This document shows, piece after piece, positions 37,701 through 48,715 of a stretch of DNA of 64,000 bases (within the stretch, counting starts at the first letter, position 1; each line of letters opens with the position of its first letter). The translations under genes and the position numbers were made by a program. This stretch comes from Phylloscopus collybita (Eukaryota > Chordata > Aves > Passeriformes > Phylloscopidae), in contig JAJNNQ010000029.1 of assembly GCA_027886175.1 (NCBI GenBank), forward strand, positions 4,520,501 through 4,584,500. Direction: 5' to 3'. The notes under the pieces were generated by a model that saw only the letters and a program-made list of their open reading frames with translations, had not been told where the DNA came from and made no database searches.

Positions 37701-39082
37701 TAATACCATGTTCTTCAGGACGTTTTTCTTTATCTCTGGTACTATGTTTTTCTGTACTCTGGTACAAACATGGTAATGGTTCTTTATCTTATGGTATGAA
37801 CAGCTGCAGCAGCTTTTATGGTGATTGTGGCCAACCTTCTCTTTTGTGAATTCCTCTCTTTTTTCATTACTGTTGAGTCCTGAATTAGTGAGCTTTGTCC
37901 TAGACTGAAAATTGCAAGTATTTCTCTTCTCTCACTGACAGGTCTTGGGTGTACCAGCACAAAAGAAATCTCCAAGCCATCTTAGTTTTAGAAGGCGGCC
38001 ATTTGCTGGACAGTTCCCCAGTGACCTACCACATAAAGCAAAAAGGAGCACTTAATGGTGTGTTGAAGCACACACAAGCACTGAAGGATGTTGTCTTTGT
38101 GCATTTAGTGTAATACTAGAGCAGGTAGAGGAGTGAGGCATATGCAAACACCATTGACCAAATTACACCAGAATGCATTCCACAATTATCTTGTCCTCAT
38201 CACTGAGACTATGTGCAAATAAGTTAAGCAACGGCAAAGGGTATTTTTTGCCATTGAATTTAAGCATCAAAAATTTTCTTCTGGACTCTTTGTTTTGCTT
38301 TACTTATTATCAGATGTGTTAATTATGACACATGAACTGAAGATAGCACTCATCCTACCACCATGAAGATGCTCTAAGGGTTGACCAGATGTTTATAGTT
38401 ATGACACCAAAATAAAAATGGGAATATCTGTGAGCTAGGTCTTGTAGAATGATAAAAACTGTCTCCAGACTGCAATGAAATACTTAGGATCATAACCCTT
38501 TTACTAAATGGTGTTGGCTGATAGTAGGAGAGACTACAACTTGTCTGCTAAGATGGTTCTTATTAAAAATGGTGTCTCCTACTTCCATCCAGAAATCCAG
38601 AAGTGGCACCCTATAAGAGTGAGTGTCTCTTATAGGCAGAAAGCTAGAACACATTGGTAACATGGTTATATGAAGAACAAATTAAAAGAGTAAAACATCC
38701 TCCCCCTTTGGCAAAATTAGATTAACTTCATTCTTGATGCGCCAGAGTAAGTAGAGAGTAACCAAATGTTTTTCTACCACAGCATTTTCACATTCCCCAA
38801 CCATTACTGCATGTGTAAAAGCTTAGTAAATCAAACTTCAAGAAGAGGAATTTTACTAAAACCAGTCTGACTTGTGACTAACCATTGCAGAAGTCAACAC
38901 AAAAGCAACAATGCCCACAGAATCCTACTGTAGCTGAGGGATATGTTCTGAGCAGCACCTTTCCACTGCCAGTATTTCCAGCCATTGGAAATAAAAAGAA
39001 GGCTCTCATTAACACCAACACCTGGGTCTCCTGGAACATCCACAAATACTCTTTGCTGCAAGAGATGAAAGAATGTAGATTA
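34782..39082. other. Unique non-coding stretch
   Basis: No gene or transposon recognised. Open frames are all under 110 codons and without motifs. Confidence 0.55.
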
Positions 39083-39087
39083 CATGG
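39083..39087. repeat. Target-site duplication, left, of LTR at 39.1 kb
   Basis: CATGG precedes the element; the identical CATGG follows at 39851-39855. The same pentamer flanks the related LTR at 45.4 kb. Confidence 0.88.
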
Positions 39088-39850
39088 TGTCTTGGTTTGG
39101 AGAAACAGGTATCTGACAGGGAAAGCTGGAGTTTCCCTTAGAATGAAGAATGTAAACCCCTTACCCCTGCTGAATTATGATTTTGCAGTCAAGGGCTTTT
39201 AGGCAAAGATTTGGGAATAGGAATAACAGTTCTTTACTAGGAATACAAATGTAGTAGGAAAAGAAACAAAACCACCCAACCAAACCAACAAACAAACAAC
39301 AATTTTGGAAAACCCTTGACAGAGTCAGAGCTACAACCTGACACCCTGTTGGTCAGGGTGCTGGAAGCAGTCCAAAAGTAAGTCCTTCTGGAGTGGTGGA
39401 GGTGGTTCTGGTGGAGTAGAGAAAGGTCCAGTAGAACAAGGGTCTAGGTAGTGATGAGAAGGGGTCCAGTTGCGGTGAGAAGGGGTCCAGTCTTCCTCCA
39501 GGAATCAGGTGAAGCTGGATGCCTTCTCGTTCCTGTGGCTCAGTTTTATCCAGGTAGAAATGGTTGGTTCCCCCCACTGGGTGGAGCATCTCCCAATAGG
39601 ATGATGGAATGTGGAATGTACTGCTTTGGGGAGGGTATAGTTTGGGGATGTGTTAGTTTGAGGAGGTGTTAATGGCCCATTAGCAGACAACTATCCCTCT
39701 GGAGGGAAGGGTGGTGAAACAGATAAGAAGCAATGCCCTACAGTTGGTCCATTGACAAAAGGCACCTGCCCTACTCTTCCCAGAGTAAAGAACAGTACTT
39801 TCAGGAGATAAAAATAGAATACACATTTTTGTTTTCCATAACCCAGGACA
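39088..39850 (-). mobile_element. Solo LTR, songbird ERVL-like, 763 bp
   Basis: The element runs from TGTCTTGGTTTGG to ACCCAGGACA, with CATGG duplicated on both sides. It is about 90% identical by eye, over its first 300 bases, to the LTR at 45398. Shared landmarks include GGAATAACAGTTCTTTACTA, a CCAAACCAACAAACAAAC tract, and GACACCCTGTTGGTCAGGGT with its small palindrome. TTTACTAGG on the plus strand gives AGTAAA, a weak poly-A signal, on the minus strand, so sense is probably minus. No flanking primer-binding site or polypurine tract is seen, so this is a solo LTR. It carries about two copies of a 21-23-bp unit at 39442-39485. Confidence 0.9.
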
Positions 39851-39855
39851 CATGG

Positions 39856-42800
39856 CTCCCACAGTGCCCCATGCATGTGATGGGACATAAAATTTTAGGA
39901 TTCATTGCTCATACCTATCAGATCTACAATACAGCAAATATTTAAGAACACACCCAACAATATGGAAGATGGAAGATGAAGTCATATATTAACTTCATTT
40001 CATATTCACTGGAGAGGTATGTTATTTGTCATTATTGTATTTATTCATGTGTTCATTATTCTCCATTAAAAGAGAAAAATTTGCCTGCTGTGGATGCCAC
40101 AAGTGCTATAAATTGCAATTTGGTTAATTTTAAGTATGTTCTTAACCATCTTGCCAAGTCAGGATTTTGAAAAACAGATTTAAATTTTTAATGACAATGT
40201 AAATCTCTTTGTGAATGAAGAAAAGTATAAAATGTGTGCATCTGCATGTTTGTCTTGGTGTGACAAGGGTTCTGGGAGTTCAGGAGCATGTTCACATTGC
40301 ACAGCAGAGATTATCACAGATGTCCCTGTAGTTCCACCAATGGCAATACATCCCAGACCCAGGAAGAGAACAACTGTGACAATATGGAGCCATTCTTGGG
40401 TGTCCAAGACTTGTTACAATGAAAGGCTATTTAGGATGGATGTCCAGCTGTCTTAATATAGCAGAACTGCCTCAAAAACAAACAAACAAACAAAAACCAA
40501 CAACCAAAACAAACAAACAGTACAGAATTCAAGGTCATTGGGAAGAGATTCAGAGATCTGTACTGTAACTCTGCACAGGGTAGTGTGATGGTTTTTAAAT
40601 CTCATCTGGAGTATTAAATAGTACCAATGGTGCTAAATCAGGTATAGTCAGGGATAATGTAGTCACAAAAAGTAGATGACCTTAAGCAGGAACTACACTG
40701 CAAGAACCTTAGTCAGATGGAAATCCCCAAAAGAAAAAGACTTCCAAAAGTTGTGGTAAATAAACCCAAATTATTTAGAGTAGTAGGAAAAGTGTTACTC
40801 TTGGAAAGAAGAACATTCTTTGGTGGCAAAAGCAGATAACAATGGCTGAAATCTAACTCACCATGTCGAAAAGATGAAACTTAGCAGCAGCAAAAGGAAA
40901 GGAAAAATAAAGAGAGCTGAATTCAGCATGGAGTATATTTTCAGATGACAGAAAAAGATGCCTAATGAAAAAAATAAGGCCAGAAAAGCTTGTCAAAATT
41001 TCCATACCAAACAATTTGTTCAGCCAGCAGAACTGTAAATCAGAGACTATTTTATTTTTGGCACAGATAGAAATGAAACCTTCTAGGCAGGAAAATATTT
41101 TTCATTGTGTGCTGTGTAACCTTCTATTCATAGGGACATGTTAAATCCTAAAAATGTGTCTAGAATGTTCTGTAAATCAGTATAGTTTTACCTGCAATCT
41201 CCTAGCAGCTCTATGGTTATCTCAATTTTCCCAGCTTCTCTTCCTCATGTTTGTTTTCCACAACATCATATTCAAACCAGAGAAGTTCTGGCAGCTTTCC
41301 AGCAAATTAGCTCCATAAAAATTATTTTTCATGACTTAAACATGGGTTGTACTGCCTCACTACAAGCAGACACAGAGATAGCTGATTTAATCTGTGGAAG
41401 GGGCAGAAGTGAAGTTGGATTTACATCTGAATACAGAACACTTTTTTTCTAAAAATTAATTGTACCTCAAAAGGCAAATAAAATGAAAAGAGGCTCCTCC
41501 TATTTTATGAGAGGATTCCAAAGCAGCAGCAGGACAAAAATACCAAAAATAGTCAGAACTCCAAGTACTTGTTAAGCAGCATTTTAAGTCTTCAATACAT
41601 TTATTATTTGCACCATACCACCCTCTCATGAAAAAAACCAGACAACTCTTAATTTAAAACATCTTCTCTTTGGAGCAGCTATAGCACCTCTCATCTGTGT
41701 AAATGTATGCAATTATTTTTCTCCATCAACCCTACCAACTAGAGATGCTGTCCTATTTTGACAAACAAATCAGATTTAGGTGCAACTTCACATTTCCCCC
41801 TATGGTCATAATGTTACCATGACCACAACTCACAAGGACTTAGTCTTGGACTACAGCCTGCTTATACCTGTCACACTGAACACAAGGTAGATAGAGCCAG
41901 CCTCTGCTTCAGACTTCTTTTTAGCAGGCACTTTCAGGCAACTGCTTGACTTCACATGTGCTGCCTACCAGGATCTCAATGCCCTAGCAAGACTGTGCTG
42001 CTTCCTCATCCCATTGCAGTGTGCCAGATTTAGTCTCAACCCCATTCTCTTATTCAAAAGGTCTAACAAATAGGAAAGTTGAAAGGCAGATGCTTATGGG
42101 AATGGGTTTTCATTTCTGTTTCAGCTCCTCACTGCTCATATCAGGACACATCTTTCACCTTTCTTCCCACAAAGCAGACACCACATCCCTCAGAGGTTTC
42201 TGTGATGCTCTTCAGCTCTCTCACATAGGTCCAGTGGCACGGAATAATTTAATGACAGACTCCAGAAAGAGCCTTAAGTATTACATGAAGATAAGTTATA
42301 TTGCTGTAACTTACCCTAAAAATCATCTTTGCATCAAGGCTTGCCTCTCTGTTACTTTATTTTCTCAAGAGGCAAGTACTTCCTCAGTTCTGGCAGACAC
42401 CACAGTGGGTGAAAAAATACAGTCAATATTGGTCTAAAAACTCAACCCAAATGTAAAACCAGTATGAGCACCTTTCAATAACATATTGTGTCCCTGCTCA
42501 AAGTCAGTTTAAGCAATGAAAGAAAATATCTGCTACTACAATTGCAATGTCTGCCTTGGCACATGTGGATGTCTTACCATGCTGGAGCAGACCTGTCAGG
42601 AGAATCAGGACATAGAGCAGAAAATTACAGAAACTCTTCTCTGGGTGAAGAAATGTATTTTGGTAAATCTGGAGCAACTCAGTGAAGTACTGACAGATCC
42701 AAAAAGTCACTGATACCTTTCAATTTGAGGAGATTGTTTTAGCCCTTCTGCTGGTTTACAATACCTGTAACAGTTATTTTATCCAAAATACAAATAAGAC

Positions 42801-43844
42801 CTCCAAGGTCCTAGGAGGTATTGCAGTAAAAACATTTTATTTTACATGGGTGTACTTATCTTTCCAGAGTATATTCTTTCCATCTCCAAGCAGGAGCTAT
42901 GTGATCAGCCTGAACAATTGCAGAGACTAATTCACACAGCCTAAAACAGGCCTTCCCTGGCCCCTTGTCATGATAAAAAAAAAAAGAAATTGTTTTCAAA
43001 GTTGAACTTTCCATTTCTTCTCAGCTCTTAGACATGAAAACAGAAGTTAAAACAGCCCATACAGGAAAACAAAAAGATTCATTATACAACAACACCTGGC
43101 TGTTGCTTACACAAGGCAGGAGAAAGAATCATATTTACAGTTTCTGGCTGATAGAAGACTGGTTTTAATATTGGTGATTTACCCCATTTGTCTTTTTTAA
43201 AACAATTTCACTATCAAAATCTTGAGATAGAAACTTTCTACTAAATTTCTAGGGTGAGCAATTATAGGATTGATGAGTGAGAGCAAAATACAGCAAAACT
43301 TGAGACCTGCTGGGAAACGGGAATTGCCTTCACAGCCATATCTCCAGCTCCATGCTGGGGTGGTGAGATGCTCCTCTGTCCTAGCAGAGGCTAGCGTCTC
43401 AGCTGAGTGCACATGGGCAATTCATCACTTCCAGGTCAGTCTCACACCCCTGTATGTAAGAGGTAAAAAGCTTCAGAACAAAGAGGCAAAGACAGAATTT
43501 GGTGGCTAAAGACCCTTGCTTTGTTTTCTTGAAATGGAGGAGAGATCACTGCACACTCAAAAGCTACTATTAAAATCAAGATGATCAGTCTTGATGTTCT
43601 GTGAAACTTGGAAAGAGGCCAAGATCAAAAAGGTGTGTTAAACCTCATAATTCAGAAGACATATTCAAGGTGTTTCAGATTCTGATGTTTTTTGCCATAT
43701 GGAAATGATGCAGTAACTGGATCAGCAAAGTCTACTTCTCTAAGATGCTATGGATAAGATGTTGATTCTTTTGTGTGAACAAAACAATATTTAATACTAA
43801 CAGTTTAAAACCAAGATTTTTTTTATCCCTCTGCCTTCTTTTTC
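39856..43844. other. Non-coding stretch between the two related LTRs
   Basis: A CAAA-rich patch lies at 40472-40520. Otherwise it is unique sequence. There are no retroviral gag, pol or env-like frames, which argues against the two LTRs being ends of one provirus. The 138-codon plus frame at 42021-42437 has no recognisable domain. Confidence 0.6.
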
Positions 43845-44745
43845 CCAGGCTGAACAGTCCCAACTCCCTCATCCTCTCCTTGTATCAGACATACTCTAGT
43901 TCTTTAACCATCCCCATTGCACTTTGCTAGACTTGCTCCAGTAGCTCCATGTCTGTCCTGTACTGAGAAGTCCAGAAATAGCCCCAGCACTTCAGAGGCC
44001 TTGTCAGGGCTGAGTAGAGGGGAAGGGTCTCCTCCCTTGACCTGTTTTCTCCAGGAAGCTGAACATTTCTCCAGGAAGCTGTTGTTTTCTCGAAGGGTAC
44101 ATTGCTGGCTCAATGATCAGTTTAATATTTAGCCCCTGGACCTTATCTGCAGAATTGCTTTCCAGGTGGTAGGCTCCTGGTGTGTGTCTGGAGTTGTTCC
44201 TACTCAGGGAAAAGACCTTGAACTTCCTTTTGCTGAACTTCATGACATCTTTTTGAGACCATTCCTTTAGTCTGTCCAGGTCCCTCTGAAAGGCAGCATT
44301 GCCTTCTGGTTTGTTATCACTTCTGCCTGTTGTGTTTCATTTACAAACTTGGTGAGGGTACAGTCCATACCAGTAATTTAGCAAAGGTTTTAATCAGCAT
44401 TCATTCCAGTATTCCAGTATTCCAGTACATCACTAGGAACTGGTCCAAAACTGGACTTCATGCCACCAACAAAAGCTTTTTAGCTGAGGTGTTCAGTCAG
44501 ATTTCAATCCATCTCAGCATTCACTTATCTAAAACATATTTCAGCAACTAGTCTATTAGAATGCTATTGGAGAAAGCATCAAAAGCCTCTCTGACATCAA
44601 GATAAAAAACAACCACTACTCTCCCCTTGTCCATTGAGACAGTCATTTAATCACAGAAGGCTATCTAGTTGGTCAGGATTAACTCCCCCATGCTAACTCT
44701 ATGCTAACAACTCCCAGTCATCTTCTGACTCTAAATGGTTAGTAG
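43845..44745 (-). mobile_element. CR1 LINE fragment, RT to C-terminal region
   Basis: Reading the minus strand, this is the CR1 reverse-transcriptase palm/thumb and downstream region. On the plus strand the reverse-complement landmarks appear in order: CCCAGGCTGAACAGTCCCAA, GAGTAGAGGGGAAGGGTCTC with CTCCCTTGACCTG, ACATTGCTGGCTCA, TTGAACTTCCTTTTGCTGAA, GTCCAGGTCCCTCTGAAAGG, TTTCAATCCATCTCAGC, and GCATCAAAAGCCTCTCTGAC with AAGATA. The copy is old: it has many substitutions, an internal short duplication (CTCCAGGAAGCTG twice at 44049-44081) and a small ATTCCAGT tandem at 44403-44427. Both ends are truncated and no coding frame survives. Confidence 0.9.
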
Positions 44746-45392
44746 ATAGATATCTGACTATAACTGAAAATTAACCAGAAACTTGAGAAATCAACAGTGT
44801 TAAAGAATTATTTCCTGTGCTTCATAATTTTTACTACATGATATGTCAAGTTAATATCATACAGCTATTTCAATCAATTTTCTATAGTTGAGTATCCATT
44901 TTATTGTTGCCTCCATTCTCTGGGCTTCTCACAGATTCTGTCTTCTGGCTGAATACATCTAATTGCTCAACTACAAATAGAAGACTGAAGAGTATTTCTG
45001 CAGCATTTCAGCCTGCAGTGGGGTAAGAAAAGAAAAACCCTAGCACGTCTTAAAAACACATCTCCTCAGGAAGAAAATGGAATTTGGTTCAATGCCTGTT
45101 AACTACTGAGAAAAATGATCCAAATAAGCTGTGGCAATGACAACCACCCTTTATCTCCCAATTTAACAGTTGTACAGAACTATTTTAATATAAAATGATA
45201 TCTGCCACTCTTGTAGTTGCAAGCTCCCTTCTGTAAGGACAGGTATTTTCTGCAGAAGCCTAATTTCATGTGCCTTCATGTGCCTCTGGTTTAATAGTGT
45301 ATGGGTGGCCTTTGCTGTTTAGGCTGCAGTTTATCTGTCTCTATCATAACAAAAGTATCCATGAACATTCACCAACACATACTGATGTGAAC
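44746..45392. other. Unassigned stretch before the second LTR
   Basis: No gene or repeat I can identify. The CR1 may extend in strongly diverged form into its left edge. Confidence 0.5.
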
Positions 45393-45397
45393 CATGG
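45393..45397. repeat. Target-site duplication, left, of LTR at 45.4 kb
   Basis: CATGG; the identical pentamer follows the element at 46222-46226. Confidence 0.88.
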
Positions 45398-46221
45398 TGT
45401 CTTAGTTTGGAAAGACAGGTATCAGCCAGGCAAAACTGGAGTTTCCCTTAGAATGAAGAATGTAAACCCCCCACCCCCGCCAAATTATAATTTTGCAATC
45501 AAGGGCTTTTAGGCAAAGATTTGGGAATAGGAATAACAGTTCTTTACTAGGAATATTTACAATACAAATGTAGTAGGAAACAAAACCACCCAACCAAACC
45601 AGCAAACAAGCAAACAACAATTTTGGAGAACCCTGACAGAGTCAGAGCTACAACCTGACACCCTGTTGGTCAGGGTGTTGGAAGCAGTCCCAAAGTGAGT
45701 CCTCCTGGAGTGGCAGATGTGGTTCTGTTGGAGCAGAGATGATCCTGTAGAGCAAGGGTCCAGTGATGGTGAGAAGGGATCCAGGGATGGTGAGAAGGGG
45801 TCCAGTGATGGTGAGAAGGGTCCAGTCTTCCTCCAGGAATCAGGCGAAGAGAGATGCCTTGTGATCCTATGTCTCAGTTTTATCCAGGTAGGAATGGTTG
45901 GCTCCTCCCACTGGGCGGAGCATCTTACAAAGGAATGTGGATGTACTACTTTGTGGATGTACTGCTTTGGTGATGTGTGCTTTTAGGGGTGTCTTAATGG
46001 TCCATTAGCAGAAAATTGGAAGCAGTCCTCCCTCCCTGGAGGGAGGACAGGTGGTGAAAGAGAGAAGAAACACTGCCCCACCTGGTATTAACAGCTGGCC
46101 CATTATCAGAAGGCATCCACCCCTCTCCCTCCAGATTTACAAGAGATAAAGAAAAGCATTTCCCCAACTGCTTTTAACAAATGAAATAGAATACACAACC
46201 CTGGCTCCACAACCCAAGACA
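45398..46221 (-). mobile_element. Solo LTR, songbird ERVL-like, 824 bp
   Basis: The element runs from TGTCTTAGTTTGG to ACCCAAGACA with a CATGG duplication on each side. It is a sister copy of the LTR at 39088, in the same orientation, and about 60 bp longer. Part of the excess comes from an extra copy of a 21-bp unit: three units at 45759-45820 start with TCCAGTGATGGTGAGAAGGG or a one-base variant, against about two in the sister. It also has an extra TTTACAATA. Sense is probably minus, as in its sister. No retroviral internal region adjoins it, so it is a solo LTR formed by recombination. Confidence 0.9.
45759..45820. repeat. 21-bp tandem repeat inside the LTR
   Basis: Three consecutive units at 45759-45779, 45780-45800 and 45801-45820 share TCCAG(T/G)GATGGTGAGAAGGG. 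The equivalent position in the LTR at 39088 holds only two, more diverged units. Confidence 0.9.
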
Positions 46222-46226
46222 CATGG

Positions 46227-47095
46227 GCATTACAACAGCATCAAGGGCAGAGGATTTCTAGGCATCTGTAAGTATGCTGTAGACAGAGGAGGTTTCAGAG
46301 TCTCGGGTTTGGAAGGAGCACCTCAGTTTTAATCTAGGCACCAGAATCCATTTGGATATATTGTCACCAGCTTGGTGACACTGGGATGATTACACTGGGA
46401 TGTAAATATGAAATTGAATAGGCTGCGCTTCTGCATTTCATTTACCAAAGGCCTTTTATTCTCACATGGATAATGCAACATCCAAATGACAGTTTTAAAA
46501 ACTAGTCACACCATGAAAGCCTTGTTCTTGAAATGGAAGGTAATGCATGCTCCTAGAGGTCCTTCCATGTGTTTCAAAGTAACTGGCACAGCTGCTAAAT
46601 ACAATACTGGTCATGTCTTGCACAAGAAAGTCATCATCCTCATGCTGCTTATTCTCTAACTGTAACAAGGACAAGTGATTGCTCTGTTTCTTGTCAGAGT
46701 GCTGGTATCTCTTCCTCCTTTCAGAGAGTTTATGGCTCTCACAGCTGGTTTATGGCTGTCACAGTTCAGCTAAGAGGGTGGGGGAAGGGGGATTAGCCCA
46801 ACAGTTACAGTAAATTGCACACATTCATCAACCTTTGACTTTTACACTGAAGTTCTTGCCTTTTATGGCAGACGTAGGGAAAATGATATAATGGTATGTC
46901 ATACAACATGTACATAGAGAGTTGGGGATGCATTTCATGTATCTTTGCAAGTTTTGTTTTGCAAACTTTTCTTAGGGAATTTGGAATTTACAGTCTGATA
47001 AGCAATTTCACTTCAAAGGATAACTGAATCTCTATCAACAGTTACATGCTCTGTCAGAGCAAAAGAAGACAAGAAAGGACAGGAAATTATATGAT
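46227..47095. other. Non-coding stretch
   Basis: I see nothing recognisable. A short repeated phrase (TTTATGGCT with CTCACAGC or GTCACAG) occurs at 46730-46763. Confidence 0.55.
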
Positions 47096-47186
47096 AGGAA
47101 GGAAGGAAGGAAGGAAGGAAGGAAGGAAGGAAGGAAGGAAGGAAGGAAGGAAGGAAGGAAGGAAGGAAGGAAGGAAGGAAGGAAGG
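47096..47186. repeat. GGAA microsatellite, about 22 units
   Basis: A nearly perfect (AAGG)n run of about 91 bp. The minus-strand open frame across it reads as a repeated F-L-P-S artefact. GGAA repeats can bind ETS-family transcription factors in vertebrates, but nothing here shows a regulatory role. Confidence 0.96.
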
Positions 47187-48599
47187 TTGTATTCATTATA
47201 CAAGAGTGCAAGCACATTCCATTAAATTCTGCTTTTTACATCAGTAGAAAAATTCTCCTTAAAATGGGATTTTAGTCTGTGCCTGTGCTAGAAAATGCAT
47301 TGGCATAGCAGTTATTGTTGCACGGGGGAAAAAAAAAAGTGGGTTTTGAATGAAATGATAGTAGAAAGACACCATTGTCTTTATGTGGAGTGGGCTATTG
47401 TGAAAGAAGCTTACTAAATTAAGTCCTTAGCACTGTTTCCAGATTATAATGTGAGTTTGGGAAGGGATGGGAGATTCCTCTTGATATATTCTGAGTGCTC
47501 TTTTGTGTTATGAAGCTCTGATCATCTGCCTTTCTCCATAGGACTTCAGTGGGACATCTCCAATTTTTGCTAAATATGGAGTTGGCCAAATAAATTTGCA
47601 CAGAGAAATGAGCATAGTCATGCCTAAGTGTGGGCATTTGTGATTTCATCCAAATTAATCCAAAGAGAAAGTTGTACAGTCCTGATTCTCACCTCACACA
47701 TTTTCTATCATAAAGCTGTCTTGTTATAAATCAGAAATCATTTATTTTTCTGCTATGTGTTTTGCATAGATACTAGAAACTGAATGCAATAACCACTACC
47801 ATTTAATGCATCATCTATTGAGCGAACACTAACTCTCAGTACCACACCTTTAAAACACTTTTTCAGGAAAGGTAGAAGTAATGCAAAGACTATCCACACA
47901 CTTCATTGTGCTCTTGATACGTTAGTAGGCTTTAACCCCATAGAGCAGTTTAAGTGGATGAAAAAGGAACATAGTCAGGTTGTCTGACTGCTATCAATAA
48001 ATGCAGAAGTGCCAAGCCATGTAACGTAAGATGCTTGAGAAGGTGTTGATGACATATAACTGGTGAGTTACCAACAGTTTTCACCACACCAGTCACCCAA
48101 ACATTGTATAAGCAACTTTTCTTTATGAAAATAATGAACATGAATTTCTAAGTGAAATTAGTGCTTCTCTAAAGTCTTTCCCACTGTCATCTTCCATAAC
48201 CCTTCTTCTTTAAGCTACACTATTCAGTATTGGCTCTATTCTTATGTAAGTTGAACCAACACATCTATATCAATTCTGAAGCCTGCATTGAATTCACAAC
48301 AGGATTTGGGTGAGGGGAAGCTAGATTTGTTAAAATCCATGTATTTCTACACTTTAGGACCTGCAAATCCTGCAAATTTTCTGACACAAAGCTGGTAAAC
48401 CTGTTCTGCATAAAAACAAGGATGTCTCACACAACTCTGTCACACCACCTTGCTTTTTTAATGTAGTAAATGAAGTTTCTTTTGTTTCTTCTGCACCCTG
48501 AAAGTTGACCAAAAACACAGATTTATTTTAGGCTAGCTTTGATCAGAATGCTTATCTCTCAGTAAAACTGCTTGAATTTGTCTACTGATACATTCTAGC
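47187..48599. other. Unique non-coding stretch
   Basis: No gene or transposon recognised. Confidence 0.55.
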
Positions 48600-48715
48600 C
48601 TGAGTTGGAAGACTTCTAGAAATGCTGATTGGAAAAGAATGTCTGGAGGTCATTGAGTCCAGTCTCCAGCTTAAAAAAGGATTATTGCCAGCTCTAGACC
48701 ATGTCAACCCCCTCT
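48600..48715 (-). mobile_element. Possible CR1 3' end relic
   Basis: GGAGGTCATTGAGTCCAGTC and the following AGCTTAAAAAAGG resemble a minus-strand CR1 3' terminus of the type with GGTCATCTAGTCCAGCCTCC. The match is short and diverged, so this is a tentative call. Confidence 0.35.

Noticed and set aside
42021..42437. 138-codon plus-strand open frame
   Set aside because: No recognisable domain and no supporting promoter or splice context; length is within the range expected by chance in 64 kb.
39088..46221. The two related LTRs as ends of one 7-kb provirus with outer CATGG duplications
   Set aside because: CATGG also sits at both inner boundaries. There is no primer-binding site or polypurine tract next to the inner edges, and the interior holds a CR1 and no retroviral coding remnants. 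Two solo LTRs fit better.
47035..47217. Repetitive array considered as a CRISPR or a protein repeat (FLPS)
   Set aside because: It is a plain GGAA tetranucleotide microsatellite with no spacers, and the frame is an artefact.
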